Source: Pardosa pseudoannulata
Lineage: Eukaryota > Arthropoda > Arachnida > Araneae > Lycosidae
Direction of reading: 5' to 3'
Assembly (NCBI GenBank): GCA_032207245.1
Contig: CM063499.1
Span: 33,444,345-33,508,344 of the forward strand
DNA: 64,000 bases
The translations under genes and the position numbers were made by a program. Position 1 is the stretch's first letter. Each line of letters opens with the position of its first letter. Shown piece by piece: positions 45,201 to 60,200 of this stretch. The notes below the pieces were generated by a model. That model saw only the letters and a list, made by a program, of their open reading frames with translations. It ran no database searches and was not told the origin of the DNA.

Positions 45201-48200
45201 TTATAAACACAATATCAGAGCAATGTGGATTTAGTTATTACAATTCTGTATTGGTTTTATTTTAAGAAATTTTTAAGTAATGCTACATTACGAATAAGTG
45301 AACTTTCTGAATAAAGTATTGCATTTTTTAATTTTACAATTTGTATATTATAATGTATAACTACATAATATAATATAGATAGTAAGTTATTTATTCTATT
45401 AAGAGGATACGAAATAATTGCTTATTAACACAATATCAGAGTAATGTGGATTTAGATATTACAATTCTGTATTGGTTTTATTTTAAGAAATTTTTAAGTA
45501 ATGAAACTTTACAAATAAGTGATCTTTCTGATTAAAGTATTTAAATTTTTAATTTTACTATTTGTATGTTATAATGTATAACTACATAATATAATAAAAA
45601 TAATGATTTATTTTTTCTATTAAGAGGATACAAATTAATTGCCTAATAATACAATATCAAAGAAATGTGAATTTAGTTATTACATATCTGTATTGGTTTT
45701 ATTTCAAGAAATTTTTAGTAATGCTACATTACGAATAAGTGATCTTTCTGAATAGAGTATTGTTTTTTAATTTTACACTTTGTGTATTATAATGTATCCC
45801 TACATAATATAATAAATATGGTGAGTTATTTTTTTAAGGGGATACAAAACAATTGCCTATTAACACAATAACAGAGTAATATGGATTTAGTTATTACAAT
45901 TCTGTATTGGTTTTATTTTAAGAAATTTTTAAGTAATGCTACTTTACGAATAAGTAAACTTTCGTAATAGAGTATTGCACTTTTTAATTTAAATGTTTGT
46001 ATATTATAATGTATCCCTACATAATATATAATAAAAATAGTGAGTTATTTATTCTATTAAGAGGATACAAAACAATTGCCTATTAACAATATCAGAGTAA
46101 TGTGGATTTAGTTATTACAATTCTGTATTGGTTTTATTTTTAGAAATTTTTAAGTAATGCTACATTACGAATAAGTTAACTTTATGAATAGAGTATTGCA
46201 CTTTTCGTTTTACTGTTTGTATATTATAATGTATCCCTACATAATATAATAAAAATAGTGAGTTATTTATTCTATTAAGAGGATACAAAACAATTGCCTA
46301 TTAACAAAATATCAGAGTAATGTGGATTTATTTATTACAATTCTGTATTGGTTTTATTTTAAGAAATTTTTAAGTAATGCTACATTACGAATAAGTAAAC
46401 TTTCTGAATAGAGTATTGCATTTTTAAATTTTACTGTTTGTATATTATAATGTATCCCTACATAATATAATAAAAATAGTGAGTTATTTATTCTATTAAG
46501 AGGATACAAAACAATTGCCTATTAACACAATATCAGAGTAATGTGGATTTAGTTATTACAATTCTGTATTGGTTTTATTTTAAGAAATTTTTAAGTAATG
46601 CTACATTACGAATAAGTAAACTTTCAGAATAGAGTATTGCATTTTTTAATTTTACTGTTTGTATATTATAATGTATCCCTACATAATATAATAAAAATAG
46701 TGAGTTATTTATTCTATTAAGAGGATACAAAACAATTGCCTATTAACACAATATCAGAGTAATGTGGATTTAGTTATTACAATTCTGTATTGGTTTTATT
46801 TTAAGAAATTTTTAAGTAATGCTACATTACGAATAAGTAAACTTTCTGAATAGAGTATTGCATTTTTTAATTTTACTGTTTGTATATTATAATGTATCCC
46901 TACATAATATAATAAATATTGTGAGTTATTTGATTTATTAAGAGCACACAAAACAATTGCCTATTAACACAATATCACAGTAATGTGTATTTAGATATTA
47001 CAATTCTGTATAATGTTTATTTTAAGAAATTTTTAAGTAATGCTACATTACGAATAAGTAAACTTTCTGATTAAAGTAGTGCATTTTTTAATTTAAATGT
47101 TTGTATATTATAATGTATCCCTACATAATATAATAAAAATAGTGAGTTATTTTTTCTATTAAGAGGATACAAAACAATTGCCTATTAACACAATATCAGA
47201 GTAATGTGGATTTAGTTATTACAATTATGTATTGGTTTTATTTTAAGAAATTTTTAAGTAATGCTACATTACGAATAAGTAAACTTTCTGAATAGGATAT
47301 TGCATTTTTAAATTTTACTCTTTGTATATTATAATGTATCCCTACATAATATAATAAAAATAGTGATTTATTTATTCTATTAAGAGGATACAAAACAATT
47401 GCCTATTAACACAATATCAGAGAAATGTGGATTTAGTTATTACAATTCTGTATTGGTTTTATTTTAAGAAATTTTTAAGTAATGCTACATAGCGAATGAG
47501 TGAACTTTCTGAATATAGTATTGCATTTTTTAATTTTACTATTTGTATATTATAATGAATAACTACATAATATAATAAAAATAGTGAGTTATTTATTCTA
47601 TTAAGAGGATACAAAACAATTACTTATTAACAGAATATCAGAGTAATGTGCATTTAGTAATAACAATTCTGTATTGGTTTTATTTTAAGAAATTTTTAAG
47701 TAAGGCTACATTTCGAATAAGTAATCTTTCTGAATAGAGTATTGCATTTTTTAATTTTACTGTTTGTATATTATAATGTATCCCTACATAATATAATAAA
47801 TAAGTGAGTTATTTATTCTATTAAGAGGATACAAAATAATTGCTTATTAACACAATCTCAGAGTAATGTGGATTTAGTTATTACAATTCTGTATTGGTTT
47901 TATTTTAAGAAATTTTTAAGTAATGCTACATTACGAATAAGTGAACTTTCTGAATAGAGTATTGCATTTTTTAATTTTACTTTTTGTATATTATAATGTA
48001 TCCCTACATAATATAATAAAAATTGTGAGTTATTTATTCTATAAGAGGATACAAAACAATTGCCTATTAACACAATATCAGAGTAATAAGGATTTAGTTA
48101 TTAGAATTCTGTATTGGTTTCATTTTTAGAAATTTTTAAGTAATGCTACATTACGAATAAGTGAATTTTCTGAATAAAGTATTGCATTTTTTAATTTTAC

Positions 48201-51200
48201 TGTTTGTATATTATAATGTATCCCTACATAATATAATAAATATGGTGAGTTATTTGATTTATTAAGAGGATACAAAACAATTGACTATTAACACAATATC
48301 AGAGTAATTTGGATTTAGTTATTACTATTCTGTATTGGTTTTATTTTAAGAAATTTTTATGTAATGCTACATTACGAATAAGTGAACTTTCTGTATAAAT
48401 TATTGCATTTTTTAATTTTACTATTTGTATATTATAATGTATAACTACATTATATAATATAAATAGTAAATTATTTATTCTATTAAGAGGATACAAAATA
48501 ATTGCTTATTAACACTATTCAGAGTAATGTGGATTTAGATATTACAATTTTGTATTGGTTTTATTTTAAGAAATTTTTAAGTAATACTACTTTACGAATA
48601 AGTGAATTTTCTGAATAAAGTATTGCAATTTTTAATTTTACTATTTGTATATTATAATGTGTAACTACATAATATAATAAAAATAGTGAGTTTTTTATTC
48701 TATAAGAGGATACAAAACAATTGCCTAATAACACAATATCAGAGAAATGTGGATTTAGTTATCATAATTCTCTATTGGTTTTATTTTTAGAAATTTTTAA
48801 GTAATGCTACATTACGAATAAATGAACTTTCGGAATAGAGTATTGCATTTTTTAATTTTACTGTTTGTATATTATAATGTATCCCTACATAATATAATAA
48901 AAATAGTGAGTTATTTATTCTATTAAGAGGATACAAAATAATTGCTTATTAACACAATATCAGAGTAATGTGGATTTAGTTATTACAATTCTGTATTGGT
49001 TTTATTTTAAGAAATTTTTAAGTAATGCTACATTACGAATAAGTGAACTTTCTGAATAGAGTATTGTTTTTTAATTTTACACTTTGTATATTATAATGTA
49101 TCCCTACATAATATAATAAATATGGTGAGTTATTTATTTTTTTAAGGGGATACAAAACAATTGCCTATTAACACAATAACAGAGTAATATGGATTTAGTG
49201 ATTTCAATTCTGTATTGGTTTTATTTTAAGAAATTTTTAAGTAATGCTACATTACGAATAAGTAAACTTTCTGAATAGAGTATTGCAATTTTTAATTGTA
49301 CTGTTTGTATATTATAATGTATCCCTACATAATATAATAAAAATAGTGAGTTATTTATTCTATTAAGAGGATACAAAACAATTGCCTATTAACACAATAT
49401 CAGAGTAATGTGGATTTAGTTATTACAATTCTGTATTGGTTTTATTTTAAGAAATTTTTAAGTAATGCTACATTACGAATAAGTGAACTTTCTGAATAGA
49501 GTATTGCATTTTTTAATTTTACACTTTGTATATTATAATGTATCCCTACATAATATAATAAAAATAGTGATTTATTTATTCTATTAAGAGGATACAAAAC
49601 AATTGCCTATTAACACAATATCAGAGTAATGTGGATTTAGTTATTACAATTCTGTATTGGTTTTATTTTAAGAAATTTTTAAGTAATGCTACATTACGAA
49701 TAAGTAAACTTTCTGAATAGAGTATTGCATTTTTTAATTTTACTGTTTGTATATTATAATGTATCCCTACATAATATAATAAAAATAGTGAGTTATTTAT
49801 TCTATTAAGAGGATACAAAACAATTGCCTTTTAACACAATATCAGAGTAATGTGGATTTAGTTATTACAATTCTGTATTGGATTTATTTTAAGAAATTTT
49901 TAAGTAATGTTACATTACGAATAAGTGAACTTTCTGAATAGAGTATTGCATTTTTTAATTTTACTATTTGTATATTATAATGTATAACTACATAATATAA
50001 TAAAAATAGTGAGTTATTTGTTCTATTAAGAGGATACAAAACAATTGCCTATTAACACAATATCAGAGTAATGTGGATTTAGTTATTACAATTCTGTATT
50101 GGTTTTATTTTAAGAAATTTTTAAGTAATGCTACATTACGAATAAGTAAACTTTCTGAATAGAGTATTGTTTTTTAATTTTACTGTTTGTATATTATAAT
50201 GTATCCCTACATAATATAATAAATAAGTGAGTTATTTATTCTATTAAGAGGATACAAAATAATTGCTTATTAACACAATCTCAGAGTAATGTGGATTTAG
50301 TTATTACAATTCTGTATTGGTTTTATTTTAAGAAATTTTTAAGTAATGCTACATTACGAATAAGTGAACTTTCTGAATAGAGTATTGCATTTTTTAATTT
50401 TACTTTTTGTATATTATAATGTATCCCTACATAATATAATAAAAATTGTGAGTTATTTATTCCCTTAAGAGGATACAAAACAATTGCCTATTAATACAAT
50501 ATCAGAGTAATAAGGATTTAGTTATTAGAATTCTGTATTGGTTTCATTTTTAGAAATTTTTAAGTAATGCTACATTACGAATAAGTAAACTTTCAGTTTA
50601 GATTATTGCCTTTTTTAATTGTACTGTTTGTATATTATAATGTATCCCTACATAATATAATAAATATGGTGAGTTATTTGATTTATTAAGAGGATACAAA
50701 ACAATTGCCTATTAACACAATATCAGAGTAATGTGGATTTAGTTATTACTATTCTGTATTGGTTTTATTTTAAGAAATTTTTAAGTAATGCTACATTACG
50801 AATAAGTGAACTTTCTGAATAAAGTATTGCATTTTTTAATTTTACTATTTGTATATTATAATGTATAACTACATTATATAATATAAATAGTAAGTTATTT
50901 ATTCTATTAAGAGGATACAAAATAATTGCTTATTAACACTATTCAGAGTAATGTGGATTTAGATATTACAATTTTGTATTGGTTTTATTTTAAGAAATTT
51001 TTAAGTAATGCTACATTACGAATAAGTAAACTTTCTGATTAAAGTATTGCATTTTTTAATTTTACTATTTGTATATTATAATGTATAACTACATAATATA
51101 ATAAAAATAGTGAGTTATTTATTCTATTAAGAGGATACAAAACAATTGCCTATTAACACAATATCAGAGTAATGTGGATTTAGTTATTACAATTCTGTAT

Positions 51201-54200
51201 TGGTTTTATTTTAAGAAATTTTTAAGTAATGCTACATTACGAATAAGTGAACTTTCTGAATAGAGTATTGCATTTTTTAATTTTACTGTTTGTATATTAT
51301 AATGTATCCCTACATAATATAATAAAAATAGTGAGTTATTTATTCTATTAAGAGGATACAAAACAATTGCCTATTAACACAATATCAGAGTAATGTGGAT
51401 TTAGTTATTACAATTCTGTATTGGTTTTATTTTAAGAAATTTTTAAGTAATGCTACATTACGAATAAGTGAACTTTCTGAATAGAGTATTGCATTTTTTA
51501 ATTTTACTTTTTGTATATTATAATGTATCCCTACATAATATAATAAAAATTATGAGTTATTTATTCCCTTAAGAGGATACAAAACAATTGCCTATTAAAA
51601 CAATATCAGAGTAAAGTGGATTTAGTTATTACAATTCTGTATTGGTTTTATTTTAAGAAATTTTTAAGTAATGCTACATTACGAATAAGTAAACTTTCTG
51701 AATAGAGTATTGCATTTTTTAATTTTACTGTTTGTATATTATAATGTATCCCTACATAATATAATAAAAATTATGAGTTATTTATTCCCTTAAGAGGATA
51801 CAAAACAATTGCCTATTAAAACAATATCAGAGTAAAGTGGATTTAGTTATTACAATTCTGTATTGGTTTTATTTTAAGAAATTTTTAGTAATGCTACATT
51901 ACGAATAAGTGAACTTTCTGAATAGAGTATTGCATTTTTTAATTTTACACTTTGTATATTATAATGTATCCCTACATAATATAATAAAAATAGTGAGTTA
52001 TTTATTCTATTAAGAGGATACAAAACAATTGCCTATTAACACAATATCAGAGTAATGTGGATTTAGTTATTACAATTCTGTATTGGTTTTATTTTAAGAA
52101 ATTTTTAAGTAATGTTACATTACGAATAAGTGAACTTTCTGAATAGAGTATTGCATTTTTTAATTTTACTATTTGTATATTATAATGTATAACTACATAA
52201 TATAATAAAAATAGTGAGTTATTTGTTCTATTAAGAGGATACAAAACAATTGCCTATTAACACAATATCAGAGTAATGTGGATTTAGTTATTACAATTCT
52301 GTATTGGTTTTATTTTAAGAAATTTTTAAGTAATGCTACATTACGAATAAGTGAACTTTCTGAATAAAGTATTGCATTTTTTAATTTTACTATTTGTATA
52401 TTATAATGTATCCCTACATAATATAATAAAAATAGTGAGTTATTTATTCTATTAAGAGGATACAAAACAATTGCCTATTAACACAATATCAGAGAAATGT
52501 GGATTTAGTTATTATAATTCTGTATTGGTATAATTTTAAGAAATTTTTAAGTAATGCTACATTACGAATAAGTGAACTTTCTGAATAGAGTATTGCATTT
52601 TTTAATTTTACTATTTGTATATTATAATGTATAACTACATAATATAATAAAAGTAGTGAGTTATTTATTCTATTAAGAGGATACAAAACAATTGCCTATT
52701 AACACAATATCAGAGTAATGTGGATTTAGTTATTACAATTCTGTATTGGTTTTATTTTAAGAAATTTTTAAGTAATGCTACATTACGAATAAGTAAACTT
52801 TCTGAATAGAGTATTGCTTTTTTTAATTTTACTGTTTGTATATTATAATGTATCCCTACATAATATAATAAAAATAGTGAGTTATTTATTCTATTAAGAG
52901 GATACAAAACAATTGCCTATTAACACAATATCAGAGAAATGTGGATTTAGTTATTACAATTCTGTATTGGTTTTATTTTAAGAAATTTTTAAGTAATGCT
53001 ACATTATGAATAAGTGAACTTTCTGAATAGAGTATTGCATTTTTTAATTTTACTGTTTGTATATTATAATGTATCCCTGCATAATATAATAAAAATAGTG
53101 AGATATTTATTCTATTAAGGGAATACAAAACAATTGCCTATTAACAAAATATCAGAGTAATGTGGATTTAGTTATTACAATTCTGTATTGGTTTTATTTT
53201 AAGAAATATTTAAGTAATGCTACCTTACGAATAAGTGAACTTTTTGAATAGGGTATTGCATTTTTTGATTTTACACTTTGTATATTATAATGTATCCTAC
53301 ATAATATAATAAAAATAGTGAGTTATTTATTCTATTAAGAGGATACAAAACAATTGCCTATTAACACAATATCAGAGAAATGTGGATTTAGTTATTATAA
53401 TTCTGAATAGGTTTTATTTTAAGAAATTTTTAAGTAATGCTACATTACGAATAAGTGAACTTTCTGAATAGAGTACTGCATTTTTTAATTTTACTATTTG
53501 TATATTATAATGCATCCCTACATAATATAATAAATATAATGAGTTATTTGATTTATTAAGAGCACACAAAACAATTGCATATTAACACAATATCACAGTA
53601 ATGTGTATTTAGATATTACAATTCTGTATTGGTTTTATTTTAAGAAATTTTTAAGTAATGCTACATTATGAATAAGTGAATTTTCTGAATAGAGTATTGC
53701 ATTTTTTAATTTTACTGTTTGTATATTATAATGTATCCCTACATAATATAATAAAAATAGTGAGTTATTTATTCTATTAAGAGAATACAAAACAATTGCC
53801 TATTAACACAATATCAGAGTAATGTGGATTTAGTTATTACAATTCTGTATTGGTTTTATTTTAAGAAATTTTTAAGTAATGCTACATTACGAATAAGTGA
53901 ACTTTCTGAATAAAGTATTGCATTTTTTAATTTTACTATTTGTTTATTATTATATAAAACTACATTATATAATATAAATAGTAAGTTATTTATTTTATTA
54001 AGAGGATACAAAATAATTGCTTATTAACACAATATCAGAGTAATGTGGATTTAGTTATTACAATTCTGTATTGGTTTTATTTTAAGAAATTTTTAAGTAA
54101 TGCTACATTACGAATAAGTAAACTTTCTGAATAGAGTATTGCATTTTTTAATTTTACTGTTTGTATATTATAATATATCCCTACATAATATAATAAAAAT

Positions 54201-57200
54201 AGTGAGTTATTTATTCTATTAAGAGGATACAAAACAATTGCCTATTAACACAATATCAGAGTAATGTGGATTTAGTTATTACAATTCTGTATTGGTTTTA
54301 TTTTAAGAAATTTTTAAGTAATGCTACATTACGAATAAGCAAACTTTCAGAATAGAGTATTGCATTTTTTAATTTTACTGTTTTTATATTATAATGTATC
54401 CCTACATAATATAATAAAAATAGTGAGTTATTTATTCTATTAAGAGGATACAAAACAATTGCCTATTAACACAATATCAGAGTAATGTGGATTTAGTTAT
54501 TACAATTCTGTATTGGTTTTATTTTTAAAAATTTTTAAGTAATGCTACATTACGAATAAATAAACTTTCTGAATAGAGTATTGCATTTTTTAGTTTTACT
54601 GTTTGTATATTATATTATATCCCTACATAATACAATAAAAATAGTGAGTTATTTATTCTATTAAGAGGATACAAAACAATTGCCTATTAACACAATATCA
54701 GAGTAATGTGGATTTAGTTATTACAATTCTGTATTGGTTTTATTTTAAGAAATTTTTAGTAATGCTACATTACGAATAAGTGAACTTTCTGAATAGAGTA
54801 TTGCATTTTTTAATTTTACTCTTTGTATATTATAATGCATCCCTACATAATATAATAAATATGGTGAGTTATTTGATTTATTAATAGTATACAAAACAAT
54901 TGCCTATTAACAAAATATCAGAGTAAAGTGGATTTAGTTATTACAATTCTGTATTGGTTTAATTTTTAGAAATTTTTAAGTAATGCTACTTTACGAATAA
55001 GTAAACTTTCGTAATAGAGTATTGCACTTTTAGTTTTACTGTTTGTATATTTTAATGTATTACAATATAATATAATAAAAATAGTGAGTTATTTATTTTT
55101 TTAAGGGGATACAAAACAATTGCCTATTAACAAAATAACAGAGTAATATGGATTTAGTTATTACAATTCTGTATTGGTATCATTTTAAGAAATTTTTAAG
55201 TAATGCTACTTTACGAATAAGTAAACTTTCTGAATAGAGTATTGTAATTTTTAATTTTACTCTTTGAATATTATAATGTATCCCTACATAATATAATAAA
55301 TATGGTGAGTTATTTATTTTATTAAGAGGATACAAAACAATTGCCTATTAACACAATATCAGAGTAATGTGGATTTAGTTATTACAATTCTGTATTGGTT
55401 TTATTTTAAGAAATTTTTAAGTAATGCTACATTACGAATAAGTGAACTTTCTGAATAGAGTATTTGATTTTTTAATTTTACTGCTTGTATATTATAATGT
55501 ATCCCTACATAATATAATAAAAATAGTGAGTTATTTATTCTATTAAGAGGATAGAAAACAATTGCCTATTAACACAATATCAGAGTAATGTGGATTTAGT
55601 TATTACAATTCTGTATTGGTTTTATTTTAAGAAATTTTTAAGTAATGCTACATTACGAATAAGTGAACTTTCTGAATAAAGTATTGCATTTTTTAATTTT
55701 ACTATTTGTATATTATAATGTATAACTACATAATATAATAAAAATAGTGAGTTATTTATTCTATAAGATTATACTAAACAATTGCCTATTAACACAATAT
55801 CAGAGAAATGTGGATTTAGTTATTAGAATTCTGTATTGGTTTTATTTTAAGAAATTTTTAAGTAATGCTACATTACGAATAAGTAAACTTTCAGAATAGA
55901 GTATTGCATTTTTTAATTTTACTGTTTGTATATTATAATGTATCCCTACATAAAATAATAAATATGGTGAGTTATTTGATTTATTAAGAGGATACAAAAC
56001 GATTGCCTATTAACACAATATCAGAGTAATGTGGATTTAGTTATTACTATTCTTTATTGTTTTTATTTTAAGAAATTTTTAATTAATGCTACATTACGAA
56101 TAAGTGAACTTTCTGAATAAAGTATTGCATTTTTTAATTTTACTATTTGTATATTTTAATGTATAACTATATAATATAATAAAAATAGTGAGTTATTTAT
56201 TCTATAAGACTATACAAAACAATTGCCTAATAACACAATATCAGAGAAATGTGGATTTAGTTATCATAATTCTGTATTGGTTTTATTTTAAGAAATTTTT
56301 AAGTAATGCTACTTTACGAATAAGTGAACTTTCTGAATAAAGTATTGCATTTTTTAATTTTACTATTTGTATATTATAATATATCCCTACATAATGTAAT
56401 AAAAATAGTAATTAATTTATTCTATAAAGAGGATACAAAACAATTGCCTATTAACACAATATCAGAGTAATGTGGATCTAGTTATTACAATTCTGTATTG
56501 GTTTTATTTTTAGAAATTTTTAAGTAATGCTACATTACGAATAAGTAAAATTTCTGAATAGAGTATTGGATTTTTTAATTTTACTGTTTGTATATTATAT
56601 TATATCCCTACATAATACAATAAAAATAGTGAGTTATTTATTCTATTAAGAGGATACAAAACAATTGCCTATTAACACAATATCAGAGTAATAAGGATTT
56701 AGTTATTAGAATTCTGTATTGGTTTCATTTTTAGAAATTTTTAAGTAATGCTACATTACGAATAAGTAAACTTTCTGAATAGAGTATTGCATTTTTTAAT
56801 TGTACTGTTTGTATATTATAATGTATTCCTACATAATATAATAAATATGGTGAGTTATTTATTCTATTAAGAGGATACAAAACAATTGCCTATTAACACA
56901 ATATCAGAGTAATGTGGATTTAGTTATTAAATTCTGTATTGGTTTTATTTTAAGAAATTTTTAAGTAATGCTACATTACGAATAAGTAAACTTTCTGAAT
57001 AGAGTATTGCATTTTTTAATTTTACTATTTGTATATTATAATGTATAACTACATTATAAAATATAAATAGTAAGTTATTTATTCTATTAAGAGGATACAA
57101 AATAATTGCTTATTAACACAATATCAGAGTAATGTGGATTAAGATATTACAATTTTGTATTGGTTTTATTTTAAGAAATTTTTAAGTAATGCTACATTAC

Positions 57201-60200
57201 GAATAAGTAAACTTTCTGATTAAAGTATTGCAATTTTTAATTTTACTATTTGTATATTATAATGTGTAACTACATAATATAATAAAAATAGTGAGTTATT
57301 TATTCTATAAGAGGATACAAAACAATTGCCTAATAACACAATACCAGAGAAATGTGGATTTAGTTATCATAATTCTGTATTAGTTTTATTTTAAGAAATT
57401 TTTAAGTAATGCTACATTACGAATAAGTAAACTTTCAGAATAGAGTATTGCATTTTTTAATTTTACTGTTTGTATATTATAATGTATCCCTACATAATAT
57501 AATAAAAAAAGTGATTTATTTATTCTATTAAGATTATACAAAACAATTGCCTATTAACACAATATCAGAGAAATGTGGATTTAGTTATTAGAATTCTGTA
57601 TTGGTTTCATTTTTAGAAATTTTTAAGTAATGCTACATTACGAATAAGTAAACTTTCAGTTTAGAGTATTGCATTTTTTAATTGTACTGTTTGTATATTA
57701 TAATGTATTCCTACATAATATAATAAATATGGTGAGTTATTTATTCTATTAAGAGGATACAAAACAATTGCCTACTAACACAATATCAGAGTAATGTGGA
57801 TTTAGTTATTACTATTCTGTATTGGTTTTATTTTAAGAAATTTTTAAGTAATGCTACATTACGAATAAGTGAACTTTCTGAATAAAGTATTGCATTTTTT
57901 AATTTTACTATTTGTATATTATAATGTGTAACTACATAATATAATAAAAATAGTGAGTTATTTATTCTATAAGAGGATACAAAACAATTGCCTAATAACA
58001 CAATATCAGAGAAATGTGGATTTAGTTATCATAATTCTGTATTGGTTTTATTTTAAGAAATTTTTAAGTAATGCTACATTACGAATAAGTAAACTTTCAG
58101 AATAGAGTATTGCATTTTTTAATTTTACTGTTTTTATATTATAATGTATCCCTACATAATATAATAAAAATAGTGATTTATTTATTCTATTAAGAGGATA
58201 CAAAACAATTGCCTATTATTACAATATCAGAGTAATGTGAATTTAGATATTACTATTCTGTATTGGTTTTATTTTTAGAAATTTTTAAGTAATGCTACAT
58301 TACGAATAAATAAACTTTCTGAATAGAGTATTGCATTTTTTAATTTTACTGTTTGTATATTATAATGTATCCCTACATAATATAATAAAAATAGTGAGTT
58401 ATTTATTCTATTAAGAGGATACAAAACAATTGCCTATTAACAAAATATCAGAGTAAAGTGGATTTAGTTATTACAATTCTGTATTGGTTTAATTTTTAGA
58501 AATTTTTAAGTAATGCTACATTACGAATAAGTTAACTTTCTGAATAGAGTATTGCAATGTTTAATTTTAATCTTTGGATATTATAAAGTATCCTTACATA
58601 ATATAATATATATGGTGAGTTATTTATTTTATTAAGAGGATACAAAAGAATTGCCTATTAACACAATATCAGAGTAATGTGGATTTTTTTATTACAATTC
58701 TGTATAGGTTTTATTTTAAGAAATTTTTAAGTAATGCTACATTACGAATAAGTAAACTTTCTGAATAGAGTATTGCATTTTTTAATTTTTACTGTTTGTA
58801 TATTATAATGTATCCCTACACAATATAATAAAAATAGTGAGTTATTTTTTCTATTAAGAGGATACAAAACAATTGCCTATTAACAAAATATCAGAGTAAA
58901 GTGGATTTAGTTATTACAATTCTGTATTGGTTTTATTTTTAGAAATTTTTAAGTAATGCTACATTACGAATAAGTAAACTTTCTGAATAGAGTATTGCAT
59001 TTTTTAATTTTACTGTTTGTATATTATAATGTATCCCTACATAATATAATAAATATGGTGAGTTATTTATTTTTTTAAGGGGATAAAAAACAATTGCCTA
59101 TTAACACAATAACAGAGTAATATGGAATTTGTTATTACAATTCTGTATTGGTTTTATTTTAAGAAATTTTTAAGTAATGCTACATTACGAATAAGTAAAC
59201 TTTCTGAATAGAGTATTGCATTTTTTAATTTTACTGTTTGTATATTTTAATGTATCATTACATAATATAAAAAAAATAGTGAGTTATTTATTCAATTAAG
59301 AGGATACAAAACAATTGCCTATTAACACAATATCAGAGTAATGTGGATTTAGTTATTACAATTCTGTATTGGTTTTATTTTAAGAAATTTTTAAGTAATG
59401 CTACATTACGAATAAGTAAACTTTCTGAATAGAGTATTGCATTTTTTAATTTTACTGTTTGTATATTATAATGTATCCCTACATAATATAATAAAAATAG
59501 TGAGTTATTTATTCTATTAAGAGGATACAAAACAATTGCCTATTAACACAATATCAGAGTAATGTGGATTTAGTTATTACAATTCTGTATTGGTTTTATT
59601 TTAAGAAATTTTTAAGTAATGCTACATTACGAATAAGTAAACTTTCTGAATAGAGTATTGCATTTTTTAATTTTACTGTTTGTATATTATAATGTATCCC
59701 TACATAATATAATAAAAATAGTGAGTTATTTATTCTATTAAGAGGATACAAAACAATTGCCTATTAACACAATATCAGAGTAATGTGGATTTAGTTATTA
59801 CAATTCTGTATTGGTTTTATTTTAAGAAATTTTTAAGTAATGCTACATTACGAATAAGTGAACTTTCTGAATAGAGTATTGCATTTTTAAATTTTACTGT
59901 TTGTATATTATAATGTATCCCTACATAATATAATAAAAATAGTGAGTTATTTATTCTATTAAGAGGATACAAAACAATTGCCTATTAACAAAATATCAGA
60001 GTAAAGTGGATTTAGTTATTACAATTTTGTATTGGTTTTATTTTTAGAAATTTTTAAGTAATGCTACATTACGAATAAATGAACTTTCTGAATACAGTAT
60101 TGCATTTTTTAATTTTACTGTTTGTATATTATAATGTATCCCTACATAATATAATAAAAATAGTGAGTTATTTATTCTATTAAGAGGATACAAAACAATT

